Notes: generated from the letters alone by a model not told the origin. Counted from the stretch's first letter, positions 26,371 through 34,718 are shown. The stretch is 64,000 bases of DNA from Hyphobacterium sp. CCMP332 (GCF_014323565.1 NZ_CP058669.1:496001-560000), one strand, 5' to 3'. Numbers and translations: made by a program.

Positions 26371-27260
26371 GCCACAGGCCCCGTAGGTCCGCTCGGCCCT
26401 GAAGGCCCGGAGGGGCCGCGCTGCTGGCGGCGGTGCATGAAGGCCAGCTTCTCAAACAGCATCACATCCTGCTCATTCTTCAAAAGCGCGCCATGCAGCG
26501 GCGGGATGAGCTTGTTCGGATCTTTCTCGGCCAGTAGCTCCGGGTCGATATCCTCGACCAGCAGCAGTTTCAGCCAGTCCAGCAATTCAGACGTCGAGGG
26601 CTTCTTCTTCAGGCCCGGCACGTCGCGGATCTCGAAAAAGGTCTTCAGCGCTTCCGACAGCAGCCGGCTTTTCAGGTCCGGGAAATGGACCTGCACGATC
26701 TCGCGCATCGTCGCCTCGTCCGGAAAGGCGATATAGTGGAAGAAACAGCGGCGCAGGAAGGCGTCTGGCAATTCCTTCTCATTGTTCGAGGTGATGATGA
26801 CGATGGGGCGCTTTTCGGCACGGACAGTCTCGCCGGTCTCATAGACATGGAATTCCATCCGGTCGAGCTCGAGCAGGAGGTCGTTGGGAAATTCGATATC
26901 GGCCTTGTCGATCTCGTCAATCAGAAGGACGGGGCGTTCGTCGGCCGTGAACGCCTCCCACAGCTTGCCCTTCCGGATATAGTTGGAAATGTCGTTGAAG
27001 CGCTCATCGCCCAGCTGGCTGTCGCGCAGGCGCGAGACGGCGTCGTATTCATACAGGCCCTGCTGCGCCTTGGTGGTCGATTTCACATGCCATTCGATCA
27101 GCTTCGCGCCGGTCGCCTGCGCCACCTGCCGCGCCAGCTCGGTCTTGCCGGTGCCGGGCTCGCCCTTGACGAGCAAGGGCCGCTCCAGCGCGATGGCGGC
27201 ATTCACCGCGGCCTGTAATTCGCCATCCGCGACATAGCTTTTTGTGCCTTCAAAACGCAT
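26367..27260 (-). CDS. MoxR-family AAA ATPase with collagen-like tail
   Basis: The 297-residue AAA+ ATPase shows Walker A KGEPGTGKTEL (about 35-45), Walker B VLLIDEIDKADIEFP and the sensor region VIITSNNEKELPDAFLRRCF. MoxR proteins remodel or activate partner proteins, usually with VWA-domain cofactors; the CoxE-like VWA gene at 20796 is a candidate. The C-terminus is unusual: after FMHRRQQR it ends in a run of Gly-Pro-Ser/Thr triplets (GPSGPSGPSGPTGPVA), a collagen-like Gly-X-Y tail I would not expect in this family. Confidence 0.9.
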   Translation of the reverse strand: MRFEGTKSYVADGELQAAVNAAIALERPLLVKGEPGTGKTELARQVAQATGAKLIEWHVKSTTKAQQGLYEYDAVSRLRDSQLGDERFNDISNYIRKGKLWEAFTADERPVLLIDEIDKADIEFPNDLLLELDRMEFHVYETGETVRAEKRPIVIITSNNEKELPDAFLRRCFFHYIAFPDEATMREIVQVHFPDLKSRLLSEALKTFFEIRDVPGLKKKPSTSELLDWLKLLLVEDIDPELLAEKDPNKLIPPLHGALLKNEQDVMLFEKLAFMHRRQQRGPSGPSGPSGPTGPVA

Positions 27261-27460
27261 GAAACCGAGCTCCCATTGTCTGGTCCGGAAGCATAGGGCG
27301 GTGAAAAAGCGCGTAAAGCGGTGGCTGCCGTTGACGTGGGCGGCAGGTTGCTGCGCGCCTTGGGCATGATCGACAGTGTGACTGGCTTGTCAGTGGCAAA
27401 AATGGCCAATTCGCACGATTTGTGCGATATTTTACCCGCAAGTTCGTACGGGATATCACG

Positions 27461-27721
27461 ATGTCGGCAAAATCAATCAGTGCGACCGAATTCAAATCCA
27501 AATTCGGTGCCTACAGTGCTCAGGTGCACAAGGGTCCGCTGACCGTGACAAGCCATAACCGCCCGCTATTCGTTGCGCTTGATCCTAATCATTATGAGCG
27601 TTTGAAGCAACGCGACCGTATTTTCGGTGAATTTGCCAGCCTGTCCGAAGAGGAGATTCTGGCGGCCATTCAGCCCATGGCTCCCGGGCATGAAACGTTG
27701 AATGCCGAACTGGATGATTAA
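27461..27721 (+). CDS. Phd/YefM-family antitoxin
   Basis: The 86-residue protein starts MSAKSISATEFKSKFGAYSA, followed by GPLTVTSHNRPLFVALDPNH and a C-terminal acidic segment. This is the prevent-host-death fold, which binds operator DNA with its N-terminus and covers the toxin with its C-terminus. The start at 27461 is chosen because the family begins here; the frame opens at 27422. A PemK-type toxin start follows nine bases downstream but is truncated, so the antitoxin appears to have lost a functional partner. Confidence 0.82.
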   Translation: MSAKSISATEFKSKFGAYSAQVHKGPLTVTSHNRPLFVALDPNHYERLKQRDRIFGEFASLSEEEILAAIQPMAPGHETLNAELDD

Positions 27722-27729
27722 AGTCAGGT

Positions 27730-27903
27730 ATGGCGTTGCCCGAACCGGAAGCCGGTCTTGTCATTCGCTATGCATATTTGTGGAAGCGGGAGGCCGACGG
27801 CGGGCAGGTTGAGGGGGGCAAGGATCGTCCTTGTGCCTTGCTCGGCTGCGTCCGCCCATTTTATGACCTACATTCTTCAATGGATGATCCGTTTTGCGAA
27901 TAA
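27730..27903 (+). pseudogene. Truncated PemK-like toxin remnant
   Basis: The frame encodes only 57 residues. The first 33 read MALPEPEAGLVIRYAYLWKR, then EADGGQVEGGKDRP, which matches the start of PemK-type toxins that are normally about 110-130 residues and begin MALPEP with a later KDRP motif. After KDRPCALLG the similarity stops and the frame ends at TAA. The remainder of the toxin is absent, and an AT-rich gene on the other strand overlaps the end (from 27861). I interpret this as a toxin broken by an insertion or deletion. Confidence 0.7.
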
Positions 27904-28217
27904 AAATGATCCCGCGAGGAACAATTTACAGCTGTACGATAATCACCCTCATCAATTTCAAAAAAATCATACTCAATTAAATGCTCTATAAGAATATAGT
28001 TTGCGCATGATACACCAATATTAATAGAGTTATTAAAAACAACTGGCATTCCATCGTATATTTCACTTTCAATGTGGTCTAAATTATAGATATTTGATCT
28101 AATAATTTGAATGTTTTCTACCCTATCGCCATAAAAAGGCTGAGAACGATAGTAACATAGCTCCATATTGTCACCGCCAGTCATATGGAGGCTTGTTAAA
28201 AGTAGCTCAATCAACAT
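27861..28217 (-). CDS. AT-rich orphan gene, unknown function
   Basis: The 118-residue protein (MLIELLLTSLHMTGGDNMEL start, later VVFNNSINIGVSCANYILIE) belongs to no family I recognise. Its DNA is strikingly AT-rich compared with every neighbour, which suggests transfer from another genome. AGAGGA lies eight bases before the ATG, so it looks translated. Many Ile, Asn, Tyr and acidic residues and no signal peptide suggest a small acidic cytoplasmic protein; immunity-type proteins often look like this, but that is only a guess. It overlaps the 3' end of the broken PemK gene. Confidence 0.55.
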   Translation of the reverse strand: MLIELLLTSLHMTGGDNMELCYYRSQPFYGDRVENIQIIRSNIYNLDHIESEIYDGMPVVFNNSINIGVSCANYILIEHLIEYDFFEIDEGDYRTAVNCSSRDHFYSQNGSSIEECRS

Positions 28218-28305
28218 CCACTATTCCTCTGACCTGCGCCCCTTGGCTCCCTCGTTTATTGTGAGAGTCTGAGCCTTTCATAGCTCATGGATTGAAGGTT
28301 TGCGA

Positions 28306-28351
28306 GCGTGCCGGGAGCAGAGCCCCCGACGAGCTCGAGCGACCGGCACGC
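28306..28351. repeat. Inverted repeat beside the flmG 3' end
   Basis: Nine-base arms GCGTGCCGG (28306-28314) and CCGGCACGC (28343-28351) face each other across 28 bases. They lie between the AT-rich orphan gene and the flmG stop at 28369. The structure could be a weak terminator for flmG, or an edge of the foreign AT-rich segment; no T-run follows on either strand. Confidence 0.45.
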
Positions 28352-28368
28352 TGCGGGCGTAAGTTTAC

Positions 28369-30171
28369 CTACGCCGCCTTCGCCTGTTTCGCCCGGTCGG
28401 CCAGCTCCGCCGCAATCGCCTTCATCGGGGTCGCCCAGTCGCCGAAGGTGGCGCCGTGGAAGAGGCGGGCCGTGGGATACCAGGGCAGGCCGTCACTGCC
28501 CAGCTTCGACCAGCCCTGTGCAGTGGGCGTCACGATCAGCGCCTCACCGCCCACGGCGCAGGTGAGGTTGGCGGTCGCATTCATCGGCCCCACGGTCACA
28601 TCCAGCGCCTTGCCGAGCGCGGCGACACCGTCGAGATCCATTTTGAGATCAATATCGGCCGGTTGGTGGATTTTGACGCCGAATTCCTTTTCGGCGCGCG
28701 CCAGATCGTCCTCGACCTCGCCATATTGCAGATTGACGAGGGTGATGCCGGGTAGGTTCAAAACCGGCTTCCAGGTGTCGAACGCCGAGAAATATTTCTG
28801 GCGCTTGGCCGTCATTTTTAGCGATTTCCACAGCAGGCCGACCTTCAGCCCGCCGCCCAGCCTGGCCAGCTCTGCCTGCCAGTGCGCGACCTGTTCGGGA
28901 TCGGCGGTCAGAAAGCCCGGCTCGGCTGGGAAAGCCTCAAGCGATTGCCGGAAAGCGCGCGCCGCATTGCCCACCGGAAACCACAGATCGGCCGGCGGCT
29001 TGTCCCTGATCACGCTTTCCGCCACACGCCAGTCACGGCCTTCCACACGCGCCGAGGCATGGGCCTCGATCATCAGATCGGGAAAGCTGCGGCGGAACAG
29101 TGGCAGCAGGCGTTTTTCGCAGGCGATGCGCAATTCACCGTCCGGGCCGATGGCGTCGATCACATCGCGCGCCGTATTCATGAACATGACCTCGTCGCCC
29201 AGCCCCTGCTCGCCCACCATGACCACGGTCTTGCCGCGCAGCTGCGCCGGGTCCGTGCCATCCCATCGCGGCAGGCTGATTTCAAACAATGTGGCGTCCT
29301 TGTAATCGGGATTCAGGCGCACGGCATATTCCGCCCAGCCGCGCTCCAGATCGCCAGCACCGAGATAGGACAGCGAGCGGCCATGGCGCATGATGGTCTG
29401 ATCCTTCAGGCTGGTCGTGACCGCCAGCGCCCGGTCGAAAGCATCGATGGAGGCGATGGAATCGCCGACCAGATCGTGCGCATAGGCGAGATTGTTCCAG
29501 GCCCGCGCAAACTCCGGATTGATGCGCAGGCTTTCCTGGTAGAAGGTCGCCGCCTGCACCGGATCGCCGGATTCAATCAGCACCGTGCCCAGCGCATTCC
29601 AGAGATCGAAATGCTCCGGATTGGCATAGATGGTGGTGCGCAAAAGCTCGACCGCGTCATCAAATTTGCCCTGATCGCGCAAAATGCCGGCGAGATTGAT
29701 CGTCCCGTCGACATTGCCCGGCTGCACGCGCAGGAAGATCCGCAGGAATTTTTCCGCCACCGGCAACATGTCCAGCTTCCACGCCGTCATCGCCAGTGAC
29801 TGGTAGATATCCGGCGAATTGGGGTCCTTGTTCAGCGCCCGTTCGTAGAATGTGAGGGCCACGGACAGCCGGCCCAGTTCTTCCAGAGCGACCCCCATCA
29901 CATGATTGGCAAGCGCGCTTTCCGGGTCCATGTCGAGGGCGCGCATGGCCAGCTTGGCGGCCGGCGCGCCATGCCCGGAATGGGCAAGCTTGACCGCGCG
30001 TTTCAGAATTTCCGCCATCTTGCGCAATTTCTTGCGCTCGGCCGGGCTGGCACGTTCGATGGCGCCCTTGAAGTCCGGCCCTGTCTCGACTTTGGCCGCA
30101 TCGGTCAGATCGCGCTTGGCGGCTTCCTCGGGTTTGGCCAGCAAGTCATCAAGTTTCAGGTCGGACATCAA
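28369..30171 (-). CDS. flmG: FlmG-like TPR flagellin glycosyltransferase
   Basis: The 600-residue protein joins an N-terminal TPR array (about residues 60-290; for example ALANHVMGVALEELGRLSVA and AWNNLAYAHDLVGDSIASID) to a C-terminal GT-B-like domain (about 310-600; TVVMVGEQGLGDEVMFMNTA, LKVGLLWKSLKMTAKRQKYF, VTVGPMNATANLTCAVGGEA). Caulobacter FlmG has this layout and nearly this length; its TPR part binds flagellins and its GT domain transfers pseudaminic acid. The flagellin and pse genes lie a few kilobases downstream, which supports the same role here. Orthology is by architecture and context, not by alignment. Confidence 0.8.
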   Translation of the reverse strand: MMSDLKLDDLLAKPEEAAKRDLTDAAKVETGPDFKGAIERASPAERKKLRKMAEILKRAVKLAHSGHGAPAAKLAMRALDMDPESALANHVMGVALEELGRLSVALTFYERALNKDPNSPDIYQSLAMTAWKLDMLPVAEKFLRIFLRVQPGNVDGTINLAGILRDQGKFDDAVELLRTTIYANPEHFDLWNALGTVLIESGDPVQAATFYQESLRINPEFARAWNNLAYAHDLVGDSIASIDAFDRALAVTTSLKDQTIMRHGRSLSYLGAGDLERGWAEYAVRLNPDYKDATLFEISLPRWDGTDPAQLRGKTVVMVGEQGLGDEVMFMNTARDVIDAIGPDGELRIACEKRLLPLFRRSFPDLMIEAHASARVEGRDWRVAESVIRDKPPADLWFPVGNAARAFRQSLEAFPAEPGFLTADPEQVAHWQAELARLGGGLKVGLLWKSLKMTAKRQKYFSAFDTWKPVLNLPGITLVNLQYGEVEDDLARAEKEFGVKIHQPADIDLKMDLDGVAALGKALDVTVGPMNATANLTCAVGGEALIVTPTAQGWSKLGSDGLPWYPTARLFHGATFGDWATPMKAIAAELADRAKQAKAA

Positions 30172-30273
30172 GCGCTCCGCAAATTTCAGAATGTGCGCCC
30201 AGCAAGGCCTGCTTCGCTTGATGTGGGGTTAACGCGCGCTAGCTGCTGTCAGGATAAACCGAGGGACAAGCCC

Positions 30274-31008
30274 ATGCTGGAAAATCTGCCGGAAAATTAT
30301 CGCGCTGTTGTCTTCGGCGCCAGCGGCGGCATCGGTTCGGCCATGGTTGCCGCGCTGGAGGATGATCCGCGCTGTGCGGGCGTCTGGGCGGGCAGTCGCA
30401 AGGCCCCGGCTGACACAGGCAAAGTGACCGGCTTTGCCTTTGACCTGACTGACGAAGCCTCCATCGCAAACGCCGCGGAAGCCATCGGGCAGGGCGGCCC
30501 GGTCCAGCTTGTTCTAGTCACGACCGGCATTCTGCACACCGAAACCCTTGGCCCGGAACGCAGCTGGCGCGAGCTGGACGCGGCGGCCATGGCGCAGGTT
30601 TTTGCGCTCAACACCATCGGCCCGGCCCTTATCGCCAGTCACATGCTGGACCTCATGCCGCGTGATGAAACGGCGATCTTCGCGGCGCTGTCGGCCCGCG
30701 TCGGTTCGATTGGCGATAATCGCCTTGGCGGCTGGCACAGCTATCGCGCCTCCAAGGCGGCGCTCAACATGCTGATCCGCAATTTCGCCATTGAGCTCGG
30801 CCGAAAACGCAAGCAGGCCATTTGCGTCGGCCTTCATCCCGGCACGGTCGATACCGGCCTGTCACAGCCATTCCAGCGCGGCGTGCCCGATGGCAAGCTG
30901 TTTTCGCCTGCATACTCTGCGGGAAAATTGCTGGACGTGCTGACCGGACTAACGCCGTCGGAAAGCGGTCAGGTCTTTGCCTGGGACGGGCAGGTCATCG
31001 CCTGGTGA
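30274..31008 (+). CDS. SDR-family oxidoreductase (CsgA-like)
   Basis: This is a 244-residue short-chain dehydrogenase/reductase. The nucleotide-binding motif is FGASGGIGSAMVAALEDD, and the catalytic pair Tyr-x-x-x-Lys lies in WHSYRASKAALNMLIRNFAI. LHPGTVDTGLSQPF and the C-terminal GQVFAWDGQVIAW are typical of the CsgA/short SDR subgroup that lacks a known substrate. It is divergent from flmG and convergent with the LysR gene, so it is probably a single-gene transcript. CGAGGGA precedes the ATG at 30274. Confidence 0.9.
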   Translation: MLENLPENYRAVVFGASGGIGSAMVAALEDDPRCAGVWAGSRKAPADTGKVTGFAFDLTDEASIANAAEAIGQGGPVQLVLVTTGILHTETLGPERSWRELDAAAMAQVFALNTIGPALIASHMLDLMPRDETAIFAALSARVGSIGDNRLGGWHSYRASKAALNMLIRNFAIELGRKRKQAICVGLHPGTVDTGLSQPFQRGVPDGKLFSPAYSAGKLLDVLTGLTPSESGQVFAWDGQVIAW

Positions 31009-31015
31009 CGGTGGG

Positions 31016-31945
31016 CTAGAACCGAAACCTCGGTATGCGGGCCATCCGGATGTCTGTTTTCTCGGCAATCATCTCGTCGGCCAGGCGCTTGTAGAAGGAT
31101 GTGTTCGGCTCGGATGCCCGCCAGTAGAGATAGACCGGGTGTATCGCGGCGGGATGGTCGATGCGGCGCACGCGCAACGAGGGATCGCGAATGGCCTCTC
31201 CCAGCGCATAAAGGCTGGGCAGTATGGCTATCCCGTCACCGCTGATCGCCATCTGGCGGATCGCATCCAGGCTGGCACCGGTGTATTCGGGGCTGATCGA
31301 CGCGCCCGCCTTCGCGGCCAGCTTGCGCACGACCTGGGCGAGATGAAAGTCGAATGACAGGGTCAGAAACTGGCGCCCGGCCAGCTCGGACAGCGCGCAT
31401 GCTGCGTCGCTGGCCATCAGCGGATCGCCGGGATGGCTGCAAAACCACAGCGTTTCGTCAAATAGCGGCAGACACTCGAGGCCGGGGGCGTCGCTGGCCG
31501 AGGCCACCACGAAATCCAGCTCGCCGGTATTGAGCCGGGCGGTCAGTTCCGTTGACGGGCCTTCGGTGAGGGAGATCCGGACATCGGGCAGGCGCGTTTG
31601 CAGGCGCTCGCGAAGGCTGGGCATGAAATAAGCCCCGATCGAGGGCAGCACCCCCGCCTGCAATCGCAGCCGCGCCCCGGTGACCAGCAATTTCGCCTCG
31701 GCGCGAAATGACCGCGCGGCGTCCAGCGTCTTGCGGGCGGCCTCCAGCAGGCTATCGCCTTCGCGGGTGAGCTCCACATGGCGCGAGGTTCGTTGGAACA
31801 GAGCCAGCCCCAGCTCGGCCTCCAGAACCGCAATCTGCTTCGACAGGCTGGGCTGGGTGACATGCAGGGCCCAGGCCGCCGGACCGAAGGCACCGGCTTC
31901 CGCGACAGCGATAAAATACTGCAATTGCCTCAGCGTGGGGCGCAT
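31016..31945 (-). CDS. LysR-family transcriptional regulator
   Basis: The 309-residue regulator has a helix-turn-helix (FGPAAWALHVTQPSLSKQIA, residues about 20-40) and a two-lobed ligand-binding domain (LPSIGAYFMPSLRERLQ; FVVASASDAPGLECLPLFDE; YTGASLDAIRQMAISGDGIA). The ligand domain is distantly OxyR/CynR-like. It is followed convergently by the SDR gene, and the next gene (32074) is divergent; LysR proteins often regulate such a divergent neighbour. Confidence 0.9.
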   Translation of the reverse strand: MRPTLRQLQYFIAVAEAGAFGPAAWALHVTQPSLSKQIAVLEAELGLALFQRTSRHVELTREGDSLLEAARKTLDAARSFRAEAKLLVTGARLRLQAGVLPSIGAYFMPSLRERLQTRLPDVRISLTEGPSTELTARLNTGELDFVVASASDAPGLECLPLFDETLWFCSHPGDPLMASDAACALSELAGRQFLTLSFDFHLAQVVRKLAAKAGASISPEYTGASLDAIRQMAISGDGIAILPSLYALGEAIRDPSLRVRRIDHPAAIHPVYLYWRASEPNTSFYKRLADEMIAEKTDIRMARIPRFRF

Positions 31946-32073
31946 GGGCCGGTCGCCTCCCGATCAATGCCCTCAGGTTATCAATCGCGGCCACAATTTC
32001 CATTGGTATTGTCACAGACACCTTCCTATCTCGGCTCGCGGTAGTTCACAGCCAGCTAAGAAGGACTTGGCGC

Positions 32074-32601
32074 ATGAAAAAAATGATCCTCTCCGCAATC
32101 GTTGCCAGCGCAGCTCTGGTGCCCGCCGCTTTTGCAACCGATGCCATCACGGCAGAAGACGTCGCCGCTGCCCAGCAAGCCTGGGGCGAGGGCATTGTCG
32201 CCATCGGTGCCGCCTATACGGCGGGAGAAGACTACACCGCAGCGGCAACCGCCCATATCGAGCGTTTCTACGCCTACGGGTCACATGACGTGCTGTTCAA
32301 GCCGACCCTGGCCGCTGAAGACCAGTTCCGCGGTGATTTTGACGAGGCCCTGTCCTACTTCGTCGGCGGTGAGATCGCCGAAGACAATGGCTTCGCGATT
32401 GCGCCCTACACCAATGTCCGCTGGGAAAATGAAGGCACCTTCATCGATGAGGACAGCGCCATGGCCATGGGCAATTATTTCTTCACCACCACCGAAGGCA
32501 ATGAAGTGAAAGTGGAATACAGCTTCGGCTATGTTCGCGGTGAAAACGGCGAGCTGCAGATCGTCCTGCACCACTCATCGCTTCCCTTCAGCGCCAACTA
32601 G
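32074..32601 (+). CDS. Small secreted NTF2-like protein
   Basis: The 175-residue protein has a signal peptide (MKKMILSAIVASAALVPAAF). The mature domain contains AAQQAWGEGIVAIGAAYTAG, VLFKPTLAAEDQFR and EVKVEYSFGYVR, consistent with an NTF2/CaMKII-association-like fold. Similar proteins are common in marine bacteria and are sometimes misnamed phosphoribosyl-AMP cyclohydrolase; none of that enzyme's cysteine/histidine metal sites is present. Function unknown. The divergent LysR gene may regulate it. A hairpin terminator follows. Confidence 0.72.
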   Translation: MKKMILSAIVASAALVPAAFATDAITAEDVAAAQQAWGEGIVAIGAAYTAGEDYTAAATAHIERFYAYGSHDVLFKPTLAAEDQFRGDFDEALSYFVGGEIAEDNGFAIAPYTNVRWENEGTFIDEDSAMAMGNYFFTTTEGNEVKVEYSFGYVRGENGELQIVLHHSSLPFSAN

Positions 32602-32629
32602 AGCGCGGCGTCTTTCCTGACGCATGAGG

Positions 32630-32666
32630 TGTGCCGGGTATCGATCGATGCCCGGCGCATATCTTT
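32630..32666 (+). terminator. Hairpin terminator after the NTF2-like gene
   Basis: TGTGCCGGG at 32630-32638 pairs with CCCGGCGCA at 32651-32659 (one G-T pair), and a short T-rich tail follows (TATCTTTT). It separates the NTF2-like gene from flbT. Confidence 0.65.
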
Positions 32667-32761
32667 TCACGGCCCGGATGGGTTCGCGAAACCCTTTCTA
32701 AACCTTGCCCGGATTAGCTTGCCTCAACGTACCGGTTTCAGGTGCGGGGAGGGGAAGGCAA

Positions 32762-33148
32762 ATGCCGCTCAAATTGTCACTCAAGCCCGGCGAGAAATTC
32801 GTGCTCAACGGCGCTGTCATGCAGAACGGCGACCGCCGCGCGACGCTGGTCTTGCAGAACAAGGCGTCGGTCCTGCGCGAGAAAGACATCATGCACGAGC
32901 GCGATGTCACCACGCCGGCCCGCCGCGTCTATTTCCCCATCATGGTAATGTATCTGTCCGACAAGCCGGACGACAAGGCGTATGATGAGTTCGTCCTGCG
33001 TATGACCGAATTCATGAATGCGATCTCGTCTTCGGACGTGCTCCAGCAATGCGTCTCCGTCTCCCGCGATGTCATGGCGGGCGAGCATTACAAGGCGCTG
33101 ATCCGCTGCCGCAAACTGATCGAATACGAAGACGAGAGGCTGAAGTAG
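32762..33148 (+). CDS. flbT: Flagellin mRNA regulator FlbT
   Basis: The 128-residue protein matches FlbT in length and sequence pattern: [20 protein letters not shown], then [31 protein letters not shown] and [13 protein letters not shown] at the end. In Caulobacter FlbT binds the 5' untranslated region of flagellin mRNA and promotes its decay until hook assembly is complete. The ATG at 32762 follows a strong purine-rich ribosome-binding site (GGGGAGGGGAAGG). The stop codon overlaps the flaF GTG start by one base, so the two are co-translated. Flagellin genes with conserved leader hairpins lie directly downstream. Confidence 0.95.
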   Translation: MPLKLSLKPGEKFVLNGAVMQNGDRRATLVLQNKASVLREKDIMHERDVTTPARRVYFPIMVMYLSDKPDDKAYDEFVLRMTEFMNAISSSDVLQQCVSVSRDVMAGEHYKALIRCRKLIEYEDERLK

Positions 33149-33528
33149 TGTCTCTGAATGCTTACCAGAGTGCCGCGACGCGGGCCGAAGATCCGCGCTC
33201 GACCGAGTATCGCCTGTTTGCGCAGGTGACGCGCTCGCTGATCAATGCCCGCGAAGCGGATGTGCTCGACATGAAAACCCGGTCCGAAGCCCTCGACTGG
33301 AATCGCCGTGTCTGGAGCGCCTTTGCGATCGATTGCGCGGAATCCGACAACAAGCTGCCGGAAGGGCTGCGTGCCGCGATTATCTCGCTGTCGATTTTTG
33401 TCTCCAAACACTCCTCCGCCGTCATGCGCGAGGGCGCGGACATCGATATATTGATCGAGATCAACAAGACCATCATGCAGGGGCTTCAACCCCAGACGCA
33501 AGCCGCACCGGAACCTGTTGCAGGGTAG
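33148..33528 (+). CDS. flaF: Flagellar biosynthesis regulator FlaF
   Basis: The 126-residue protein starts [20 protein letters not shown] with a GTG, and continues with [40 protein letters not shown] and [20 protein letters not shown], the standard FlaF pattern. FlaF is needed for flagellin secretion or assembly and acts opposite to FlbT in stalked alphaproteobacteria. Translation is coupled to flbT through the overlapping TAGTG. The first flagellin gene begins 221 bases downstream behind its own sigma54 promoter. Confidence 0.93.
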   Translation: MSLNAYQSAATRAEDPRSTEYRLFAQVTRSLINAREADVLDMKTRSEALDWNRRVWSAFAIDCAESDNKLPEGLRAAIISLSIFVSKHSSAVMREGADIDILIEINKTIMQGLQPQTQAAPEPVAG

Positions 33529-33543
33529 GCGATTTTGACCGGG

Positions 33544-33560
33544 TCGGCAGTCTTTGCCCG
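33544..33560 (+). promoter_or_regulatory. ftr-like palindrome upstream of flagellin 1
   Basis: TCGGCA-GTCTT-TGCCCG matches the pattern CCGGCA-N5-TGCCGG with two changes. It lies about 110 bases before a sigma54 promoter, the distance expected for an FlbD enhancer site in Caulobacter-type flagellar genes. Confidence 0.5.
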
Positions 33561-33652
33561 CAATATTGCTCCTGATTGATCGGCCGTTTTCCTGACCGCC
33601 ATAATAATGCAATCTAATCAATAACTAACGGGCGCCTTCGTTTATTCGGCCA

Positions 33653-33668
33653 TGGCGCGATTTTTGCG
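33653..33668 (+). promoter_or_regulatory. Sigma54 promoter of flagellin 1
   Basis: TGGCGCGATTTTTGCG matches the sigma54 consensus TGGCAC-N5-TTGC with the required spacing between the GG and GC dinucleotides. It lies 97 bases before the flagellin ATG and downstream of an ftr-like palindrome. Confidence 0.8.
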
Positions 33669-33679
33669 CGTGTCAGGGC

Positions 33680-33718
33680 AGGACAAAACGTCCTGGAGGC
33701 TCCGCAAAAAGCGGGGCC
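33680..33718 (+). promoter_or_regulatory. Two leader hairpins before flagellin 1
   Basis: In the 5' untranslated RNA two hairpins follow one another: AGGAC-AAAAC-GTCCT (33680-33694) and GGCTCCGC-AAAAA-GCGGGGCC (33698-33718). The second has an A5 loop. Similar pairs precede flagellins 2 and 4, and the second hairpin is also present before flagellin 3. They are candidate targets for FlbT. Confidence 0.65.
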
Positions 33719-33749
33719 AATTCACTTCCAGAACGGAGGAACCCCAAAA

Positions 33750-34583
33750 ATGACTCTTTCAGTCAACACCAACGCAGGTGCCATGATTGCCCTGCAGAAT
33801 CTGAACAAGACCAATATGCAGCTTGAGGAAACCCAGTCGCGCATCAATACCGGCCTCGAAGTGGCCGGTGCCAAGGACAATGGCGGCATTTATGCCATTG
33901 CCCAGCGGATGCGTTCGCAGGTGAGCGGCTATGGGGCCGTCACCGACTCGCTGAACCGGGCGATATCCTCTGTGGATGTTGCGCTCGCGGCAGGCGAGGC
34001 GATCTCTGATCTCATCATCGAGATGAAAGAGAAGGCACTGGCAGCGGCTGACACATCTCTGGATACGGCCTCGCGGACCGCCCTGAACGAAGACTTCACG
34101 GCTCTACGCGACCAGATCAAGACGATTGTCGCCAACGCCGAATTCAACGGGACCAATCTTCTCAACAATTCGACGGCGCAGATCACCGCGCTGGCGAATG
34201 CAGACGGGTCCAACACGATCACGGTGCAAGACGAGAACTTTGTTCTGGGAGCCGGAAGCGCGCTGATCACGATCGCGTCCAATGCGTCATATGCTACGGC
34301 GACGCAGGCCGACAATATCGCCAGTCAGCTCGAAACCTCGCTCGACAACGTCAATGCAGCCCTGGCACGGCTCGGTACGCAATCAAAGGCGATTGGTATT
34401 CACAATACCTTCGTCAGCAAACTGACCGATGCTCTGGAAACCGGGATCGGAAATCTTGTGGATGCAGATCTGGCCAAGGAAAGCGCTCGTCTACAGTCGT
34501 TGCAGGTCAAGCAACAGCTGGGGATCCAGGCGCTGGGTATTGCCAATCAGCGGCCACAGGCGATTCTCTCCTTCTTCCAGTAA
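33750..34583 (+). CDS. Flagellin 1
   Basis: The 277-residue flagellin has the conserved N-terminal D0/D1 helices (TLSVNTNAGAMIALQNLNKT, RINTGLEVAGAKDNGGIYAI) and C-terminal ones (NLVDADLAKESARLQSLQVK, QQLGIQALGIANQRPQAIL). The central part is short, as in Caulobacter flagellins. It diverges from flagellins 2-4 in the centre and ends SFFQ. It has its own sigma54 promoter and a strong terminator. FlmG-type glycosylation of Ser/Thr residues in the central domain is likely but not visible in sequence. A GGAGGA ribosome-binding site precedes the ATG. Confidence 0.96.
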   Translation: MTLSVNTNAGAMIALQNLNKTNMQLEETQSRINTGLEVAGAKDNGGIYAIAQRMRSQVSGYGAVTDSLNRAISSVDVALAAGEAISDLIIEMKEKALAAADTSLDTASRTALNEDFTALRDQIKTIVANAEFNGTNLLNNSTAQITALANADGSNTITVQDENFVLGAGSALITIASNASYATATQADNIASQLETSLDNVNAALARLGTQSKAIGIHNTFVSKLTDALETGIGNLVDADLAKESARLQSLQVKQQLGIQALGIANQRPQAILSFFQ

Positions 34584-34590
34584 GAAGACC

Positions 34591-34625
34591 GGGGCCGCTT
34601 TCCACCACGGAGCGGCCCCATTTTT
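34591..34625 (+). terminator. Strong terminator after flagellin 1
   Basis: GGGGCCGCT pairs with AGCGGCCCC across a 13-base loop, and five T follow the single A at the base. It ends the flagellin 1 transcript so that flagellin 2 needs its own promoter. Confidence 0.9.
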
Positions 34626-34701
34626 CCTGAATCATTTGAATCGGTTATTGCGCGGAATCTTTGACCGCCCGGCAAAAATTTCCCCGTGAATCCGTCATTG
34701 C

Positions 34702-34718
34702 CCGGCAGGTATTGCCGA
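34702..34718 (+). promoter_or_regulatory. ftr-like palindrome upstream of flagellin 2
   Basis: CCGGCA-GGTAT-TGCCGA fits the CCGGCA-N5-TGCCGG palindrome. A related half-site (CCCGGCAAAAATT) lies about 35 bases further upstream. The sigma54 promoter begins 90 bases downstream. Confidence 0.55.
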
